A stretch of DNA of 64,000 nt from Prostheceraeus crozeri (lineage: Eukaryota > Platyhelminthes > Polycladida > Euryleptidae). The notes beneath the pieces were generated by a model. It ran no database searches. It worked only from the letters and a program-made list of their open reading frames with translations, and was not told where the DNA came from. The DNA lies in the NCBI GenBank assembly GCA_907163375.1, contig CAJQUW010003210.1:55698-119697 (forward strand). The letters are read 5' to 3'. Shown here one piece after another: positions 23,388 to 35,403 of this stretch. The translations under genes and the position numbers were made by a program. Every line of letters begins with the position of its first letter. Position 1 is the stretch's first letter.

Positions 23388-24316
23388 TTAACCCTCCAGG
23401 CGGTGGGGGGGCATATTTATGCCCCCCTTTGTATTTTTCGATCTAATTCATGAAATATGAAACGTATGATTCTGAAATTTTCAGTAGCTTATTTTTTGTG
23501 TATTTTTGACAATTTCCTGTAAAATTATTAAAATTGGATCACAGGAACGACCTTTACATGATCTTTATTCAAAAGCACTTTCGAAATTTTATCAAATCAG
23601 TGAAATTCTTCAGAAATTTTGTCTATGAATGAATTGTTATTGCTTGGAATCACTCATTACGTATAGAATAACTTATTTGACTATAAATAACTTTATGCTT
23701 ATCACGGTTACCAATTCAAATTTGAAAATAAGCTGCATATACTACTTACAATGATATTGTAAGTACTTTATAGAGTAATATTAGTTTTTACATCTTTTTT
23801 ATTACTGTTATGTATTGAAAATATATTCACATGTATATGTTATGTATTTTCTACATGTAGGCAATGTATTTTCTACATGTAGGCATGTATATGTGCTATT
23901 TGAAAATAAATATATGGAATACTGTTTTCAAAATTTGTAGAAAAAATGCGTTCTAAACACTATAAAAGATTTTTTTGTGAGATTATTACAATGCGAAAAC
24001 CACCATTGTATTCTGAGAACTTGAAACATGTTTGAGTCAATTTTTGCGATAATCTGATGATAAAATTTCGCTAAAAACATAAAAAAAATTTTTCTGAAAA
24101 GAAAACGCATTTTCAAATTTTGAAATGCTATTTATAGCATGAGGACAGTCAAATTAAGTAATGCAAATGGCACCACTGAATTTAGCATGTCCGAAATGTG
24201 TAAGGGCCAGCATTTCATAAAATTCGCACATTTAGTTTAGGATATCCTGGGGGGGCATAAATATGCCCCCCCACCGCCTGGAAGGTGGCTGAAGGGCCCA
24301 CCGCCTGGAGGGTTAA
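23388..24316. mobile_element. piggyBac-type MITE (palindrome-capped), nested in the PLE
   Basis: TTAA at both ends (23388-23391, 24313-24316) followed by CCCTCCAGGCGGTGGG in inverted orientation. Just inside each end is a 22-bp near-palindrome of six G's, catatttat, six C's (23406-23427; right copy 24251-24272). At the right end an extra ~35 bases containing a second ccaccgcctgg step separate tip from palindrome; at the left they are adjacent. A 22-bp unit (atgtattttctacatgtagg + ca) is repeated twice at 23842-23885. No transposase. TTAA target and CCC tips are the piggyBac hallmark. Confidence 0.85.
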
Positions 24317-24602
24317 ACTAATCGCTTCCACTAGCTTTATAAGTAGTAGCGACACTACCAGAGCCATAGAAATAGATTGTTTAACTGAAGTTGACTAGAA
24401 TGGAAATTGACTCAAGGTCGCGGCACATCCGGGGGAACTAAGTTGGGGCATGAATCACCAATGAAAAGCTTTGATTTACACATGTGACTGATTCTAACCC
24501 AATGATACAGCCGTTGACAGGTGTATCTAAGTGAAAATGCGTGCGATTTATGTGCCACTATTGTGTATTACATGAAGCTTAACCTCCGTTCTAGAGGTTT
24601 TA

Positions 24603-26159
24603 TTGTTGTCGATTTCTATGACCAGAGCTGAGAGATTTAGCAACAATTCTCTTGTGATAACTGCCCGTAACTTTGAATTTAATAGCAACACTATTCAGTT
24701 GCTGAATCGCTCAGCCAAGTTTATTCCAGTCCCTAAAGGCTGTTGTCATAAGAAAATTTTATTTGGTTTGTACGACTTTCTGAGGAAGTATAAATGGCGG
24801 AGTATTTTACATACTAATGAATGTAATAGTCATCGTTTTTACAATAAAAGCTTCCGTCAACCATCGGACAATATTGTTCCGCCTCATGTTTTGAATATTT
24901 GTGAAACTATTAAGCGCTTTGTTCATAACATTTTGCATAATTGTAAGATCTGCTTTCCTCATGATAACCTTCCGTCTTTTGAGAAACATGAACTTGACAG
25001 ACTTTCGTCTTTGAACAATGTGATAGTCACATCTGTTGACAAGTGAGGTAAATGGCTCATTGCAGATAAAAATGAATATTTGAACGAGGCTTTTCGCCAA
25101 TTAAGCCAAGACAATTTTTATCAACCTTTGTTATTGGTAAAAAGTTGAAAAATTTTCTAGACTACTTGTATAAAAGTAAGTTCATCACTAATCGTGAATT
25201 ACGTGCGCTGGAGCCTGTTCAGCAATCGAGAGACCGCCGCTTTTATCTTCTGCCTAAAATCCATAAAAATAAATGGTCTACTCCTTTTATGCCACCCGGT
25301 AGACCAAATGTTTCCGATACTTCAAGTGTCTCCAGAAATTGTGCTTCTTACATAGAATATTTTTTGTCACCAATAACTAAAAGCTTACCTAGCTACGTAC
25401 GCGACTCAAACCATGTAATTTCTTTTTTGAAGAATTTTCGCTTACAAGATGACTCTATTTTATTTACACTGGACGTAGCGTCGCTATACACTAATATTCC
25501 AACAAACGAAGGTGTCAAAGCATGTACTCAAGCTTTTTGAATTTTCCTGATGTACGCCGTCCTGATCTCACGATATTGCCAATGCTACGTTTGTTGCTAT
25601 CATCCAATGACTTCACTTTTCATGGTGAAAGATTTTTAAAGTCCACGGGACCGCCATGGGCTGCGCCTTTGGTGGTTCCTATGCTAACATTTATCTTGGA
25701 CAATTGGAGGAGCAGGTCCTTAAGTTCTCAAAAATTCCATGCTTATGGATCCGCTTCATTGATGATATTTTTGGACTGTGGAATCATTCGGAAGCAGACC
25801 TACTTACCTTTGTAAATTCTGTAAATAGCCTCGATGTAAATATTTCTGTCTCAGTGACTTTTAATTTGTACAGTATCAGATTTCTAGATTTAGAACTGTA
25901 CAGATGTAATGATTGTATTTTTCACCGTGTAGGCTTCAAACCTACAGATTCTTTTAATTTATTAAATACCGACTCATATCATCCATCACATATCTTTTCC
26001 AGTATTATTTATTCTCAATTGTACAGATTTTTAACTCTCAGTTCTACTTACCATGATTTCTGTTTGAGCAAAAAGATTGTACAAAAGAACTGGATGAAAA
26101 AAGGGTTATACACGCAGTACTATCAGAAATTGCATTCGCAAACTTTTTGCATTTACTAA
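24603..26159 (+). pseudogene. Penelope-like reverse transcriptase
   Basis: Reads through the PLE RT landmarks in order: FIPVPKG near the N-terminus (24720-24741), RDRRFYLLPKIHK (25229-25267), LDVASLYTNIP (25468-25500, carrying the motif A Asp), GCAFGGSYANIYLG (25659-25700) and RFIDDIFGLW (25750-25779) with the catalytic Asp pair. The following FLDLELYRCNDCIFHR and YHPSHIF segments are the thumb region. The enzyme would copy element RNA onto chromosomal 3' ends. The frame is broken in a few places and is a fossil. Confidence 0.85.
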
Positions 26160-26172
26160 CCGTAGCCTCTCC

Positions 26173-26724
26173 TTGTGGGAACCGGGATTTTTTCCATGTA
26201 ATCCACATAAGTGTTGTAATATTTGTAAATACGCTACACCTACCTTTTCTGTACATACTTACCCCATTTTACATAGGTTGTATTGCAATAGTGTAGCCGT
26301 AATTTATCTCATTACCTGTACAAACTGCTTTAAGTCGTACGTGGGAGAAACATCGAGATGTCTTTCAATTCGTATCAGAGAACATGTATATAATATTTTA
26401 TATTGTCATCCTACTGCTGTCTCTGAACATTTCCGCACGCATTGTTCCATTGCACATTTTTCTTTTACCACATTGGAGTATTGTGTGAACACTACCAAAC
26501 GAAAGACCAAAGAAGCTAGATGGATGAAGCGGCTCAATACAATTTCACCGCACGGAATCAATAAGCTTGGTGACTACAATAATTCTATTCACTTGGTCTT
26601 ACCACATAGCGCCTGCAGCAAGCAAGCTATCCGTGTCTGTCAACAGTCAATCAAAAACTACAAAACCATTGGCAGCTACACAAACCACTCAAATCTTCGC
26701 AACTTGTTTAACACTTTTCGCTAA
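26173..26724 (+). pseudogene. GIY-YIG endonuclease domain of the PLE
   Basis: A 183-aa frame. It begins with a Cys-rich block (CNPHKCCNICKYA), the zinc-binding-like CCHH-type linker seen before PLE endonucleases, then VIYLITCTNCFKSYVGETSR, the GIY-YIG core with a Cys pair typical of PLEs, then LSIRIREH (the Arg of the active site) and a C-terminal helix region with an acidic Glu (TKEARWMKRLN). It is the C-terminal part of the same polyprotein as the RT, in a neighbouring frame. This domain makes the first-strand nick for target-primed reverse transcription. Confidence 0.85.
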
Positions 26725-26766
26725 TGTATTTAATGCCTGTAAACGATTGTACTGTGCTTCAGTTTA

Positions 26767-26806
26767 TGCGATTTGATAAAGATATTACACGAAACCGGTC
26801 ATCGCA
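26767..26806 (+). ncRNA. Hammerhead-ribozyme-like motif at the PLE 3' end
   Basis: A 6-bp helix TGCGAT/ATCGCA (26767-26772 and 26801-26806) closes the motif as stem I. The right-hand core is GAAAC, a 2-base loop, then GTC (26791-26800), which is the minimal stem III and cleavage triplet of retroelement hammerheads. The left core box is off-consensus and stem II is weak. It lies 43 bases after the PLE stop codon, and PLEs are known to carry type I hammerheads with very short stem III. The second PLE in this window has a similar motif. Confidence 0.45.
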
Positions 26807-26989
26807 CTAGTATCGGGTTTTCTGTCCTCTCTGTCGGAACTCAGTGTGCGCGGCACTAGTTGGGTTTTGGCCCAACCTTGATATCTTCAGGTATCTACAA
26901 CTTAAAGAAGAAAAAATTAGGTCGGTATCTTAAATAATCACTGAGATATCGCCGTTTACTTTTTGCACCGACTTTTGAATCACCCTGTA

Positions 26990-29900
26990 TTTCAAATATT
27001 TAGTGTTGACTAAGATATCATGGATTAATTAAAAGCAACGAAGAAGCCAGCATTCAGTAGAGATTCAGATCATAAATACAAGTCACCGTAACAATGTTCT
27101 TAAAAATATGGTGCAGTCAGCAACGGTAAATTAGGATCGAAGGTCACTGATTGAAAGCTCTACGTCAGAAAGCCGTCCAAAAGTATACTCCGATGTCGTA
27201 TTCCAGATGTTAAATATCACCATAATGGATTCAATAGTGATGTGTCTTCTTTACGATTTACTAGCGGATGGACACTATCTTTGAAAACGGCATCCGATTT
27301 TACATCCAAGTCATCTTTATACACTAAAGCACTTATTTCATCATCAAGGAATGAGGACATGCATGCGATGAAAACGAAATCGTTAATCTCTTCAGTCAAG
27401 CTGAATAAAACCAAATTAAAAAAATTCTAGCAATATTTATTTACTGATCTTGTAAAGAAAGATTTTGATAACATTTCAAATAAAGAAAATATAATTGATT
27501 TATCTTTCGACGCACAGATGATTTGTTTTCACTCTTCCAAAATATATTTCGGCGAACCGCCCTTCTGAATATGATTTCTAATTTACACTAAAGCCTTTCC
27601 TGGGTCAACTACATGTGATTAGCTAAATGATGTTCACGATAAATGGAATGCAACATGCTCGATATATTTTTCGCTACATGTAGAAAAATGAATACGGTGT
27701 TTATGCATAAACGATTTTAATCTTCTACATCTTCAGAAGATAACATTTTTTCATAGAAATTAAAAAGGAATTCTTTATTTCACCAAATGCATTTATCATT
27801 GGTACTTCTCAATGACTGCACTAACCCATGTTCTGCTGGAGAAAACGTTTCCCTATGCTGAACGGGGTGAAATTTGACTTTTTCTGCAGGATTGGATGCA
27901 TTCTGTACTTTGAGTAATAATTCATGCCAAAGTAATAAATCTTGAGCAAATAATAAATCTACTACAGTTTGGCCGCAGATGCAGTTTGAATTTACAGTTC
28001 ACAGCTTGATACAGTTTAAATTAGTTCTAATTTTTTGTAAATGTGCAAAAGTCACCCAATATCAGAACTGGTATTCTCAATCGATCTTCATTTCAAAAAT
28101 CTTCTATCCACAAATTACTTAATGACCTAATGACAAACAACTTAAGCATTTCCTTTATCAAGAGGCTTTCCCAAATCACGCTGGCAAGATGACATGCATG
28201 TTTTCTGACTAGTTTGCTTCAATACCTAGTTTATTATTAAAAGAAAGCACATGTACAGAAGATCAAGTTTCACACAAGCGCTGTCGATCATTGTTAGTCA
28301 TATTTACAGATCACTTTCTGTTAACTTCCATATATATATTGTTCGATTCGTTGTGTTGTGAATTTCTATGACGTCAGGTTTTCATGTTAACGCTGTCAAT
28401 TGGCATTACACTAATCCCTATCTCAATTCGGTGTGCGCTAATTTGTAGAGAAAGCCTAGTTCTGGACATTTCACCCTGTCTCTCAACGAGCTTTTTTGAT
28501 AAATGTTTGATTCACTCAAGCAGAACTTTAGTTTCTTGAGGTATAAGATAGTCTACATGTGACTTTCTGAATGCATTTGACCGAAGGAAGATTTCTTTTC
28601 TTGTCATTTGAATTCCGTCAAATGTACATAAGATAATCATTCCAGAGTTACTCGTCATCTTTTGTGTATCAATCTACAGCGTTGTTGATAGGCATTCAAT
28701 TTGCAAGTTACAAATGGTGATTTTTCTCTTATCTTCGCGATTAAGTCAGAAAGCTACGTAGCATCAGAAATAGGATCTCTGTGGTGCTAGGAACTTCAGA
28801 ATTAAATGTTCTATATTCATTGAGTATTTCATTTCAGCAACTTTTTATGCTATTTTGACAAATCTGTAGATTGGAACAATATTTTTAATTCTTATATTGA
28901 ATATATTTATACACCAGTTACTATAACACTGATATAAGTAGTAAAGATTCATTGCAAAAATGTAAATAAAAAAATCATAAAGTCACATTTTTTAATGTGA
29001 ATGATATTTGATTTCTGTAGGCACAATATTATTCAATGCAATATGCGGAGCTCTGCAAAATGATCACTTCACTTCATACGTGGCAATGCGCCCATTTCTC
29101 ATGTACGCCTAAATACACATGCAATTTTAAGTTCAACAATATTCAATTAAGTATACCGGTATTTTTATCACCACTGGCATTGAGAATCTGTGTGATATTA
29201 GCAAGTTGTGCTTGAATAAAAATAATTCGAAGATTTTGTTGTGTAAGAAAATTCAAAAAAAGGAGGGAAATTGATCTAGGTTGATTGCTCCGGTGGTGAA
29301 CAAAATGGAAGTTCTTGGCGCAATAATAAGACAGGTAACAGACGTCCATATGTTCTTAGAAAACTGAAATGTTTCATCATTAATTAGTGATGTTCACCAG
29401 GAGCTGATCTGATGTGTGTTGAAGCGTACATCACCAGCCTTCAGTAATCTACCAGTGAAGTTAGATGACAAAATTCAAAGGAAACACCTGTACCTACTGC
29501 TTCCATTACTCACCCACCATTAACTCAACCTGTCGCAGATTTTCTGTGTTCCTCTGAGAACTAAGTCACCCGACTTCCATTCTGTGATTTTTAGTTTTGC
29601 CGAATTTTTAAGCTTTCATCCTAAATTAGTAGTCGGATTTGACTCGCTGAAACTTCAACCGTTCCACCTATTTTGGCAACATCTCGTACCTATTTCAGCA
29701 CTGTTTTCTACGGTGAGAATTCTGCTTCCTCTCTCGCAAGCATTTTACATGCTACTTTCCAACGAAACATCTTGATATTCAGCACGAATACGGTAAATAT
29801 AAGCATGAGTCTCAATCGTGATCATCTGCTATACCAACGACATCGAGCAGAGTGTCGGTGTTGGAAATTCAAGTGCCACATTTCAAGAATTTTACCTGTG

Positions 29901-30101
29901 TTACATCTCGGTAGCCATTTTGATGTCTTTTCCTAATCAATTGAAATCCCTTGGTCTTTGCAACTGTCTTATGAAGGAAGCCCAGCGATCTTCAATTTTA
30001 GTTGTGTTTTATAAGCATGAGTCCATGAATCCTACTGCAATCAATGTCTATATCATACACATCGAATAGAGCAATGGATGATCAAATGTTATGGAAGTTA
30101 T
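26990..30101. other. No recognisable gene
   Basis: AT-rich sequence with only short chance frames. Poly-A/T-rich around 28860-29000. No inverted-repeat pairs, transposase or RT motifs recognised. Confidence 0.45.
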
Positions 30102-31190
30102 TTATTGAGGTAAGGCAGCAGAAATGCTGATATACAAGACGATGGAGCAATTAAAGACATAAGCACATGTGTGAACAGTACGAAAGTAGTGTGCGCTGTA
30201 AAACACAGGGATCAGATATCTCGCACAATGAGAGGGGGATGCTATTCCAAAGAGGGGTCGCAGATGGTACGAATGATCTTTCATATTGTTACCATGATCG
30301 AGGACCAACAGAACAACAAACATTAGGTCATGTGGTTATGAAGCAAGTCTTGATGAGCGTGGATATGAAATATGCTCAAGTTCGATGGACCCTAGAATCA
30401 GCTGAGATGACAGACCGTACACAATCCGATGAAAAAATTTAATTCGTGATTGATATTATACGACGAAAAGACAATATAGCATATAGTAAAAATCATGTTG
30501 ACCTCCAATAGAGACAACGAATTGGCGTTGAAGGCGATCGATCTTCTCACTAAATATCTGATTAATTGGCGTAATAATTGGAGAACCATACTCCTAACCT
30601 GAACGGATGACTGTTTTATAAATGTGGAGCTTAGCACGCATTGAAGGCTTGTATCCACTTAGCCATAAAATGCTCAGTTTCATAGAAGCCTGTTTCAGTA
30701 TATTGATGATGTGAGGTGACCATGACAGATCAGAGGAAATGCAAAATCCGAGAATATTGATAACACATTTGGAAGTAAGTGTACTGCCTTGAAATGCCAT
30801 AGAATGCTCAGCAAAGCGTCTGTTTCGGCGTCTAGTGACCAAATGCTGAGATTTAGATGAGGAAAATTCTATCTGCCAAAATGAATCCCACTAAGAAACT
30901 GTCACAAGAGTATTATGAACTTTGAAAGGGCATTTATAGAATATACAGCTATATCGTCACCAAAGAATAGTAAATTGCAATCAGATACAACGTGAGGGAC
31001 ATCATTCATGAATAGTAAAAATAGAATTGGCCCGAAGACGTTTCCCTGAGGCACACCAGAAGATAATGTGCCAAGAGATGAGAATGCACCATTGACCACT
31101 ACACTGACTACTTTCGAAGTTAAACTTTGATCCATTTTTATAGCTTTACAGTTAAACCATATGCCTGACACGTTGATATCAAACCGTTAT
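30102..31190 (-). pseudogene. LINE reverse transcriptase, 3' part
   Basis: Reading the minus strand from 31190: RFDINVSGIWF, a KVVSVVVNGAFS segment, then SGVPQGNVFGPILFLLF (RT motif B region), NLLFFGDDIAVYS (the catalytic FADD box, here FGDD), ILGFCISSDLSWSPHI (RT thumb), a MRAKLHIYKTVIRSG segment and EYGSPIITPINQI, then a C-terminal tail to a stop near 30104. This is the C-terminal half of a non-LTR retrotransposon protein of the CR1/jockey-like kind; the clade is not resolved by eye. The upstream RT half, ORF1 and endonuclease are missing, the usual 5' truncation. At least three frame breaks. A direct repeat ccgttatgccag sits at its 5' edge (31186-31217). Confidence 0.8.
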
Positions 31191-31219
31191 GCCAGACTAC
31201 AAAGACCGTTATGCCAGGT

Positions 31220-32520
31220 CCAAAGAAGCAGCGTGGATTGGATCTGATTGCTCGAGTGATAAGCTGCAGTCATTCATCAAGAGAAAAAAAGTACTACTTA
31301 TTGAAATTTCAAACAGTAATGGCATATTTAGTAGCTACTTTGTGCCATCTCCAAATCCTTTGGGTATCTGTAAAATGTCCTTCTTTTCTAGATAATCACA
31401 TTTGAAGGCACTTAGAACCGAAGATGATCCCTTCACAGATATATTTAAATGACTAGCGTTGGAGGAGAGTCTTTCACATTTCATATACGCATATTAGAGT
31501 TACATTTTTGCCAGAACTGTGGAGTCGGAGGTGCTCGGAGCGAAGGTGGTGGTGGTGGCTGTTGGAATAGCCGACTTTTCTGCCCGGCTCCAGACGCACA
31601 AATCCATCTCATCAATCTCATATTGTGTCTATAAGTACGTTCTTAGCATACTCATTGAGGTAGGCATTGTAAACAGCAATCATTACGAGAATTATATACA
31701 GTAGTTATTAAATTTTGAAGCGATATTGAAATTACGAAAATCATGATAATGCCATCAATAGAAGAAAGAGTATGAGCAAGAAACAATTTTTTCTCTGCGT
31801 TTTTTTACCATTATAAACACATGCACATGATTGCAGTTTTTCTATTATTTCTTAAAATGTAGCTACTTAACTGATATGACCATCATGATCAATATTAACA
31901 TCATTGATAAGTGCAGATAAGTGCAGACAACCGACAACATTCATCTACCACTTCGTCTTCCTAGCGAGATATCAAACCAGAGTCGAAGTCATTGGGTTTC
32001 ATTCGTTCACATGATAATGTCCAGAATCTCTGCTGTCCATTTCGCTTTAAAATTCACCTGTTCAAGTAAATCATCAACAGGAAAGAGATTTCCAAACCTC
32101 CAAATAATGGCTAGTTGTGGAAATTTATGTCAAGTTTCTTTGAAATTGAATTTCCTTGTAGAGAAAAAATGATGGTTGCTGTCTTCGCATTAATTCGGGG
32201 CTTGATACTTTGAATCGTGCAGTGGGGACATTAAATCTCGACTTGGATTCAAAAAGAAAGTGTAGTTTTGGTTTTTATAGCGACATTCCTCGATTTCATT
32301 CCACTTTAGAAACATCTTGTCAAGAGGATTCCAAACTTTTTGATGACCTCTTCATTTGATTTATCACCAATGCATAGGATTCACCAAATTCGATAATCTT
32401 CCATTTTGACACGATTCCAAGTTTCCACGAAATTCACAACATTTACAGATTGTTTCATTTTTCTCTCACTGTTAACTGCACACTGCTAATTGGCAATTCA
32501 ACAGACAAATCACTATTTTG
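31220..32520. other. No recognisable gene
   Basis: A GGT/GGC-rich patch at 31515-31565 (ggtggtggtggtggctg) gives a chance glycine-rich frame. The rest is AT-rich with no assignable element. Confidence 0.4.
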
Positions 32521-32525
32521 ACTGA

Positions 32526-32690
32526 TGCTGTAAATTGCTGGATACGAAAATTACATGCTAATTAGTAGCAAATTCACAAGCAAATTGAAACTAGCAATTT
32601 ATGCAAGAATCTGGTGTCTTTACAGATATGTGATATGTTTTTCAAACGAACATTTACAATGCACGATTTACAATGTAAGCGTCAACAGAC
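32526..32690 (-). mobile_element. CACTGTAAA-type MITE, copy 1 (degenerate)
   Basis: Reads ctgtaaattgctggatacg, aaaattacatg, attgaaactagcaattta and agaatctggtgtcttta, the reverse complement of the element at 39586-39785. The far end is degenerate (gatttacaatg near 32665-32676). Confidence 0.55.
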
Positions 32691-32785
32691 AAATATCCTG
32701 TTTTTCAGACAACTTTTGTCTGATCGCGGAGACTAATTAGCATATTATACGTTTACCTGCATGTTATGCTACCTATAAATAGCAT

Positions 32786-33748
32786 TTAACCCTCAGAGAC
32801 CTGAGGGGGGTCCAGTGGACCCCGGAGCCACATTTTTCTATTTCATTTTTTACGCTGACGATATATCAACCACTCAAGCCCATACAAAATCATCATTTCT
32901 GACAGTGAATCTGCATGTGTTATTTCATTTCAATTGAATCAGTAGAAGTATGCCAGATAGGCCAAGGGGGTCCACTGGACCCCCTCAGGTCTCAGAGGGT
33001 GTAGAAATTCCATCACAAAATTTTTGTAATTAGATGAAAAATGATTTCGAACATGTCCACGATGGTGTATAAAGAGTGAAAGTCATTTATTCATTTCACT
33101 ATTAGATGTGCAATGTGTTGGAAGATCGCAAAATGTGAATATTTTGCCTTCGCACATGATCTCGCGTGACTGGTTGGCCTATATGAACAACTCGACATAA
33201 ATCGATGTCCGAAATGAAAGCTATCATTATATTCATAGTTGAGCACCAAAAACTGATTGATGACAAACTTTTCGCAGCAGTAATGATAAGTTTGAGATCT
33301 CCACAGCTGTTTTTGGTTCTAGAAGTACAGCAATTTTGACTCATTTTAGGTCTATTTCTGATAGCTTTGGATAAATTTGAAGGAATGTACAAATGGAAAG
33401 GATTAGCTGCATGAATTAAATCAATTTCATCAAAATCAACTATCTGAGGCTTTATGGTGACACAAAATATCGTAAAGCCGCCTCCTAGTACAAATGATGC
33501 TGTACTAAATGTGGTTGACTTACAAAAACACCATATTTTCGCACGTGTTTACTAAGAAGGCTGAAAGTCACTCAAGGGATTCGTTAAAACGACCTGCTAC
33601 ACGCAAACATCATTGTTTTACTTAAATTCAACTTTCCTGATGTTTTGATATCGATTTAAGCAGGTAAACCAGGAATATGTTAAAGGGGTCCACTGGATAC
33701 ACCTCAGGTTTCAGAGGGTGTGAAAAAGCTCAGGTCTCTGAGGGTTAA
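32786..33748. mobile_element. piggyBac-type MITE (palindrome-capped), second family
   Basis: TTAA at both ends, then inverted CCCTCAGAGACCTGAG. At the left the tip runs straight into ggggggtccagtggacccc (32803-32821); at the right ~22 bases including a second cctcaggtttcagaggg step separate the tip from ggggtccactgga (33684-33697). An additional internal copy of palindrome plus tip (gggtccactggaccccctc, then aggtctcagagggtg) lies at 32966-33000, so the left 215 bp looks like a shorter element within a longer one. No transposase. The CAGTGG/CCACTGG core differs from the other two families here but the design is the same. Confidence 0.85.
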
Positions 33749-33749
33749 A

Positions 33750-34275
33750 GTTTAATCAAATTTGGATGGTATTCCTGATCAATTTAATTCTATGTAAATG
33801 CAAATGCATCGAACAAGTACACTGTTAACCGCGCACTACCTACCACATGCGAATACATACGAAGGAAGTCAATATTCGTTTGCAAAACATACCAAAACTC
33901 CAAAAATACACGAGAATCTCGTATCAATTGCTGGCTTCGAATTGTATGTGAATTTGATATCAATCTGCATGAAATTTTCGTGATCTTTGGCTTTTTGCTG
34001 CTACTTCTGAGCAGACGGTTTTCAGTGCCCATTGTCTGTGGCAATTGTCTGTTTAATATGACTGATTTTAAGAAAGTAGACAGTTCTGTCCATCATTTTG
34101 TCTGTTACCTGCTTGTTCTGAAACAAGTCTGTTGAAAACGGCTGTTTTGGCTTTTATTTGCGGCTGTGCACAGGTGATAGCGATCAATCCCGGATCCGAA
34201 GGTAATTGGGCTCTCTGTCACATATTTGTTGTCGTGCTTGTAGAACTAATTCATCTGATGTGTGCTATTGCACAC
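33750..34275 (+). repeat. Dispersed duplicated segment with CACTGTTAA MITE
   Basis: The first 60 bases (ggtattcctgatcaattta) plus the adjoining MITE start (cactgttaaccgc, 33820) recur at 35600-35690. The later part (tagacagttctgtccatcattttgtctg and gtcgtgcttgtagaactaa) recurs at 39850-40035 with about 80 percent identity by eye. It is therefore a mosaic of repeat units also found elsewhere in this window. No coding capacity. Confidence 0.6.
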
Positions 34276-34539
34276 TGTAAATCGCACGCTACCAAACTGA
34301 TCAAATGCTTGCTACCAAATGCTATATTTCTTTTCATTTGGTATCGTTTTTTGCTGCTTGGCAGCACCTATGTGGTGCCTACCAGATGCTTTTCTTCCCT
34401 ATAACCGCATGAGTATGTTGATAAAGCATAATTAACTGTAGATCAAATAATTTTCATAATATTGTATCATGAATGATACCTAATTTCTACCAGGAGAAGA
34501 CGTGAAATCAATGCTATCTATAATTGTTTATATATATAT

Positions 34540-35247
34540 AACCAACTGCTCACTCTTGGATATCCACAGCCTTTAATAAGTGATGCAATATCCAGAGCTG
34601 AAAACAAAATTACTAGCAATAAGAACGAGCAACATTCGCACTTACTTGCTCCTTTTGTTACTACATTCAACCCGAATAATCCTGTGATCTTCCAGAATAT
34701 TGTCAATCCTATATTTAATAGTTTGAAAGTGACGTCGACTTTTAAAAATTATAGAATAAGACGTTCATACCGTCAGCCTCATTCATTACTACATCAACTT
34801 AGAAATAACAACAGGAAAACTTTGATCGGTGTTACAAAGTGTGGAGACAGTAGATGTGAATGCTGCAATTGTTTAATAGAGGGCACAACTTTATTTTATA
34901 AGATAAATGGAGAATTGAAATCTTTCGAAATTAGATCAAATATGAATTGTAACACAAAGGATCTCATATATGCTATGAAGTGTGGGGGTTGTGGAGAGCT
35001 TTATGTGGGGCAAACAGGAGATATTTTTCGTTCTAGAGTAAGGGTGCATAGACAACAGGTTAGAGAAAATAAATATGCCATTTTACACGCCAGCAAACAC
35101 ATATCTGCATGTGCAAAAAATGAAGATCCCCCATTCTGGATTATGCCAATATACAAATTACCGAATGGAAGTGACAGAGGCATGAGAGAAGTAAAAGAAA
35201 AAATGTGTATAAATATCTTAAAACCAAAATTAAATGTAAATCATTAA
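34540..35247 (+). pseudogene. Second Penelope-like element: thumb and GIY-YIG endonuclease
   Basis: The readable frame starts around GYPQPLISDAISRAENK (34556 onwards; a frame open well before the first Met), the standard PLE segment after the RT, then FNPNNPVIFQNIVNPIF, a Cys cluster CGDSRCECCNC (34849-34881), the GIY-YIG core DLIYAMKCGGCGELYVGQTG (34960-35019), RSRVRVHRQQV with the active-site Arg, HISAC, and a C-terminal LKPKLNVNH with stop at 35245-35247. The endonuclease part is a single uninterrupted frame of 187 aa, so this copy is younger or better preserved than the first. The RT proper is missing (5' truncated, upstream is (TA)n at 34528-34538). Sequence differs from the nested PLE, so it is another family. 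Confidence 0.85.
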
Positions 35248-35403
35248 GTGAGTAACATGCACCAGTACCATAGAATCTCACTGTCCTCATCCCGAAAAAT
35301 CTATGATTTCCTTTTCCATTTCAGTACATATGATTAGTGTCACATATCTATTATGTTATGTTGATCATTTGCATGCTTCAGTTCGAATTTTTGTAGTATA
35401 ATT

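Larger units (their letters stand above)
22348..26896 (+). mobile_element. Penelope-like retroelement inserted in the mariner's right inverted repeat
   Basis: Its borders are set by the interrupted mariner repeat: homology to the left mariner arm stops at ccattccttt (22347) and resumes at acaacttaaag (26897). In between, in one orientation, lie a Ser/Pro-rich leader and SGNH-like domain (22400-23390), an RT (24603-26159), a GIY-YIG endonuclease (26173-26724) and a hammerhead-like motif (26767-26806). A 929-bp piggyBac-type MITE is nested in it. Net of that, the element is ~3.6 kb, full-length size for endonuclease-bearing PLEs. No long terminal-repeat pair was seen, so the 5' end may be truncated. 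A few breaks; not active. Confidence 0.85.
21046..26987 (+). mobile_element. Mariner-like element (DD41D spacing), split by a later insertion
   Basis: The left end (TACAGGGTGATTCAAAAGTC, starting with the target TA) is an inverted repeat of the right end, which finishes ...TTTGAATCACCCTG before TA (26988-26989). The repeat extends ~140 bp on the left (to ~21186). On the right it is found in two pieces, 22302-22347 and 26897-26987, separated by 4.55 kb of Penelope-like sequence. Without that insert the element is about 1.4 kb, normal for mariner relatives. TA flanks both ends. The right arm thus gives a precise marker of the insertion site. Confidence 0.85.

Noticed and set aside
31186-31217. 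Direct repeat ccgttatgccag at the LINE 5' edge as a target-site duplication
   Set aside because: Both copies lie on the same side of the LINE fragment, so they do not flank it; more likely a small tandem duplication.
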